NCBI GenBank assembly: GCA_023131215.1
Contig: JAGLZV010000121.1
Location: 1 to 11,803 of the forward strand
Reading direction: 5' to 3'
DNA from: Candidatus Methanophagales archaeon
GTDB lineage: Archaea > Halobacteriota > Syntropharchaeia > Alkanophagales > Methanospirareceae
Length of the DNA: 11,803 bases
The translations under genes and the position numbers were made by a program. The notes under the pieces are model-generated. The model saw nothing but the letters and a program-made list of their open reading frames with translations. It did no database searches and was not told the DNA's origin. The number at the start of each line of letters is the position of its first letter. Positions within the stretch are counted from its first letter, which is position 1. This document shows positions 11,534 through 11,803 of this stretch, one piece after another.

Positions 11534-11569
11534 ACTTTCTTTCTAAAGAAAGAACCTGCACTAAGAAAG
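11534..11569 (+). repeat. Palindromic element, copy 4 / possible terminator after VapC
   Basis: ACTTTCTTTCTAAAGAAAGA then ACCTGCACTAAGAAAG. TTCTTTC and GAAAGAA (11537-11554) form a 7-bp hairpin. The frame ACTTT-hairpin-AACCT..ACTAA matches module B of the other copies although the stem sequence differs. Located just after the vapC stop, it could end transcription; no long T run follows. Confidence 0.5.
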
Positions 11570-11614
11570 GATTTATTTATGTACTTAAAATTTAAAATAA
11601 GGGATGTGTTACCC

Positions 11615-11722
11615 ATGAAAAATAAAACCAGTTGTATCATCGGCTCAGCCTACGCAAGCTTGCCTTTAGCAAAAGCTTTTGTGATTGAAAATACAAAAAT
11701 AAATCCGTGTAATCTGTGTTAA
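11615..11722 (+). pseudogene. Second, degenerate N-terminal stub of wecC
   Basis: The 35-codon frame reads MKNKTSCIIGSAYASLPLAK, then AFVIENTKINPCNLC. The first 22 residues parallel the wecC start at 9828 (MKDKKVCIVGLGYVGLPLAKAF), but the nucleotide-binding GLGYVG has become GSAYAS. After AKAF comes VIENT, which resembles the WecC mid-protein motif AKVIENTQ, suggesting an internal deletion of about 200 codons. The frame then runs into the AATCTGTGT repeat. It is a relic; an AT-rich TATA-like stretch near 11570-11600 lies upstream. The assignment rests on a short similarity. Confidence 0.55.
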
Positions 11723-11738
11723 TCTGTGTCTCAAAAAA
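11671..11738 (+). repeat. Dispersed AATCTGTGT repeat, copy 2
   Basis: AAAAGCTTTTGTGATTGAAA through AATCCGTGTAATCTGTGTT to CTCAAAAAA matches 10455-10518 over its length, with a 4-base length difference and a few substitutions. It again directly follows wecC-derived sequence. The remaining bases to the window end (11739-11803) are purine-rich (GGCAAAA-type repeats) and hold no recognisable gene. Confidence 0.7.
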
Positions 11739-11803
11739 TGTCCGACAAAAGGCAAAAGGCAAGAGGCGACAGGATAATGGGTAAAGGGGGTCTTAAATTT
11801 AAA

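Noticed and set aside
9792..11569. CRISPR array from the repeated hairpins
   Set aside because: Spacing is irregular, repeats are not uniform in length, there are no unique spacers of constant size, and no cas genes are present.

Overview
The window looks like a moderately AT-rich archaeal chromosome segment. The support is AT-rich TATA-type boxes 20-40 bp upstream of starts, GGTG/GGAGG ribosome-binding sites, dense ATGA/TGATG overlaps, and families common in Euryarchaeota (DUF1616, UPF0175, AF2212-type antitoxin, MNT/HEPN). A methanogen- or ANME-type lineage is plausible, but no marker gene here fixes the taxonomy.

Left part (1-2650) is an island of toxin-antitoxin genes in varied states of decay. 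A UPF0175 protein runs off the left edge. An MNT nucleotidyltransferase sits beside a HEPN partner broken by a frameshift and a stop. A small gene has a probable one-base slip. A strikingly symmetric divergent promoter serves the small gene and an AbrB-type antitoxin whose VapC survives only as its C-terminal end. A second VapBC pair has a toxin with a foreign tail. Scraps of an NAD-dependent sugar epimerase (1847-1942) and a family-2 glycosyltransferase (2598-2648) show that this was once the edge of a polysaccharide locus.

Middle-left (2650-5235) holds what is left of that locus: an intact DUF1616 membrane protein, a small TIGR04076-like protein, an intact UDP-GlcNAc 2-epimerase (wecB), and a Wzx-type flippase cut short by a nonsense codon and a deletion.

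Middle-right (5263-9822) is a compact co-directional operon: two ribbon-helix-helix (RHH) proteins, a DUF2061 membrane protein, cysD, an MNT/HEPN toxin-antitoxin pair, cysN, and an alkaline-phosphatase-superfamily hydrolase. CysD and CysN together form ATP sulfurylase, making APS from sulfate and ATP. The TA pair lies between the two subunit genes. The promoter carries an 11-bp-spaced direct repeat that could be an operator for the RHH proteins.

Right part (9790-11803) is again decayed sugar-nucleotide DNA: a wecC (UDP-ManNAc dehydrogenase) with a 66-bp in-frame repeat insertion, a frameshift and a 3' deletion; an internal epimerase piece; and a second wecC N-terminal stub. These are interleaved with two repeat families: a modular palindromic element in at least four places, and a dispersed repeat containing AATCTGTGT. 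An apparently intact AF2212-type VapB/VapC pair lies among them. The most novel feature is the modular palindromic element, which enters or abuts coding sequence at each copy and, with the AATCTGTGT repeat, sits at the gene breakpoints.
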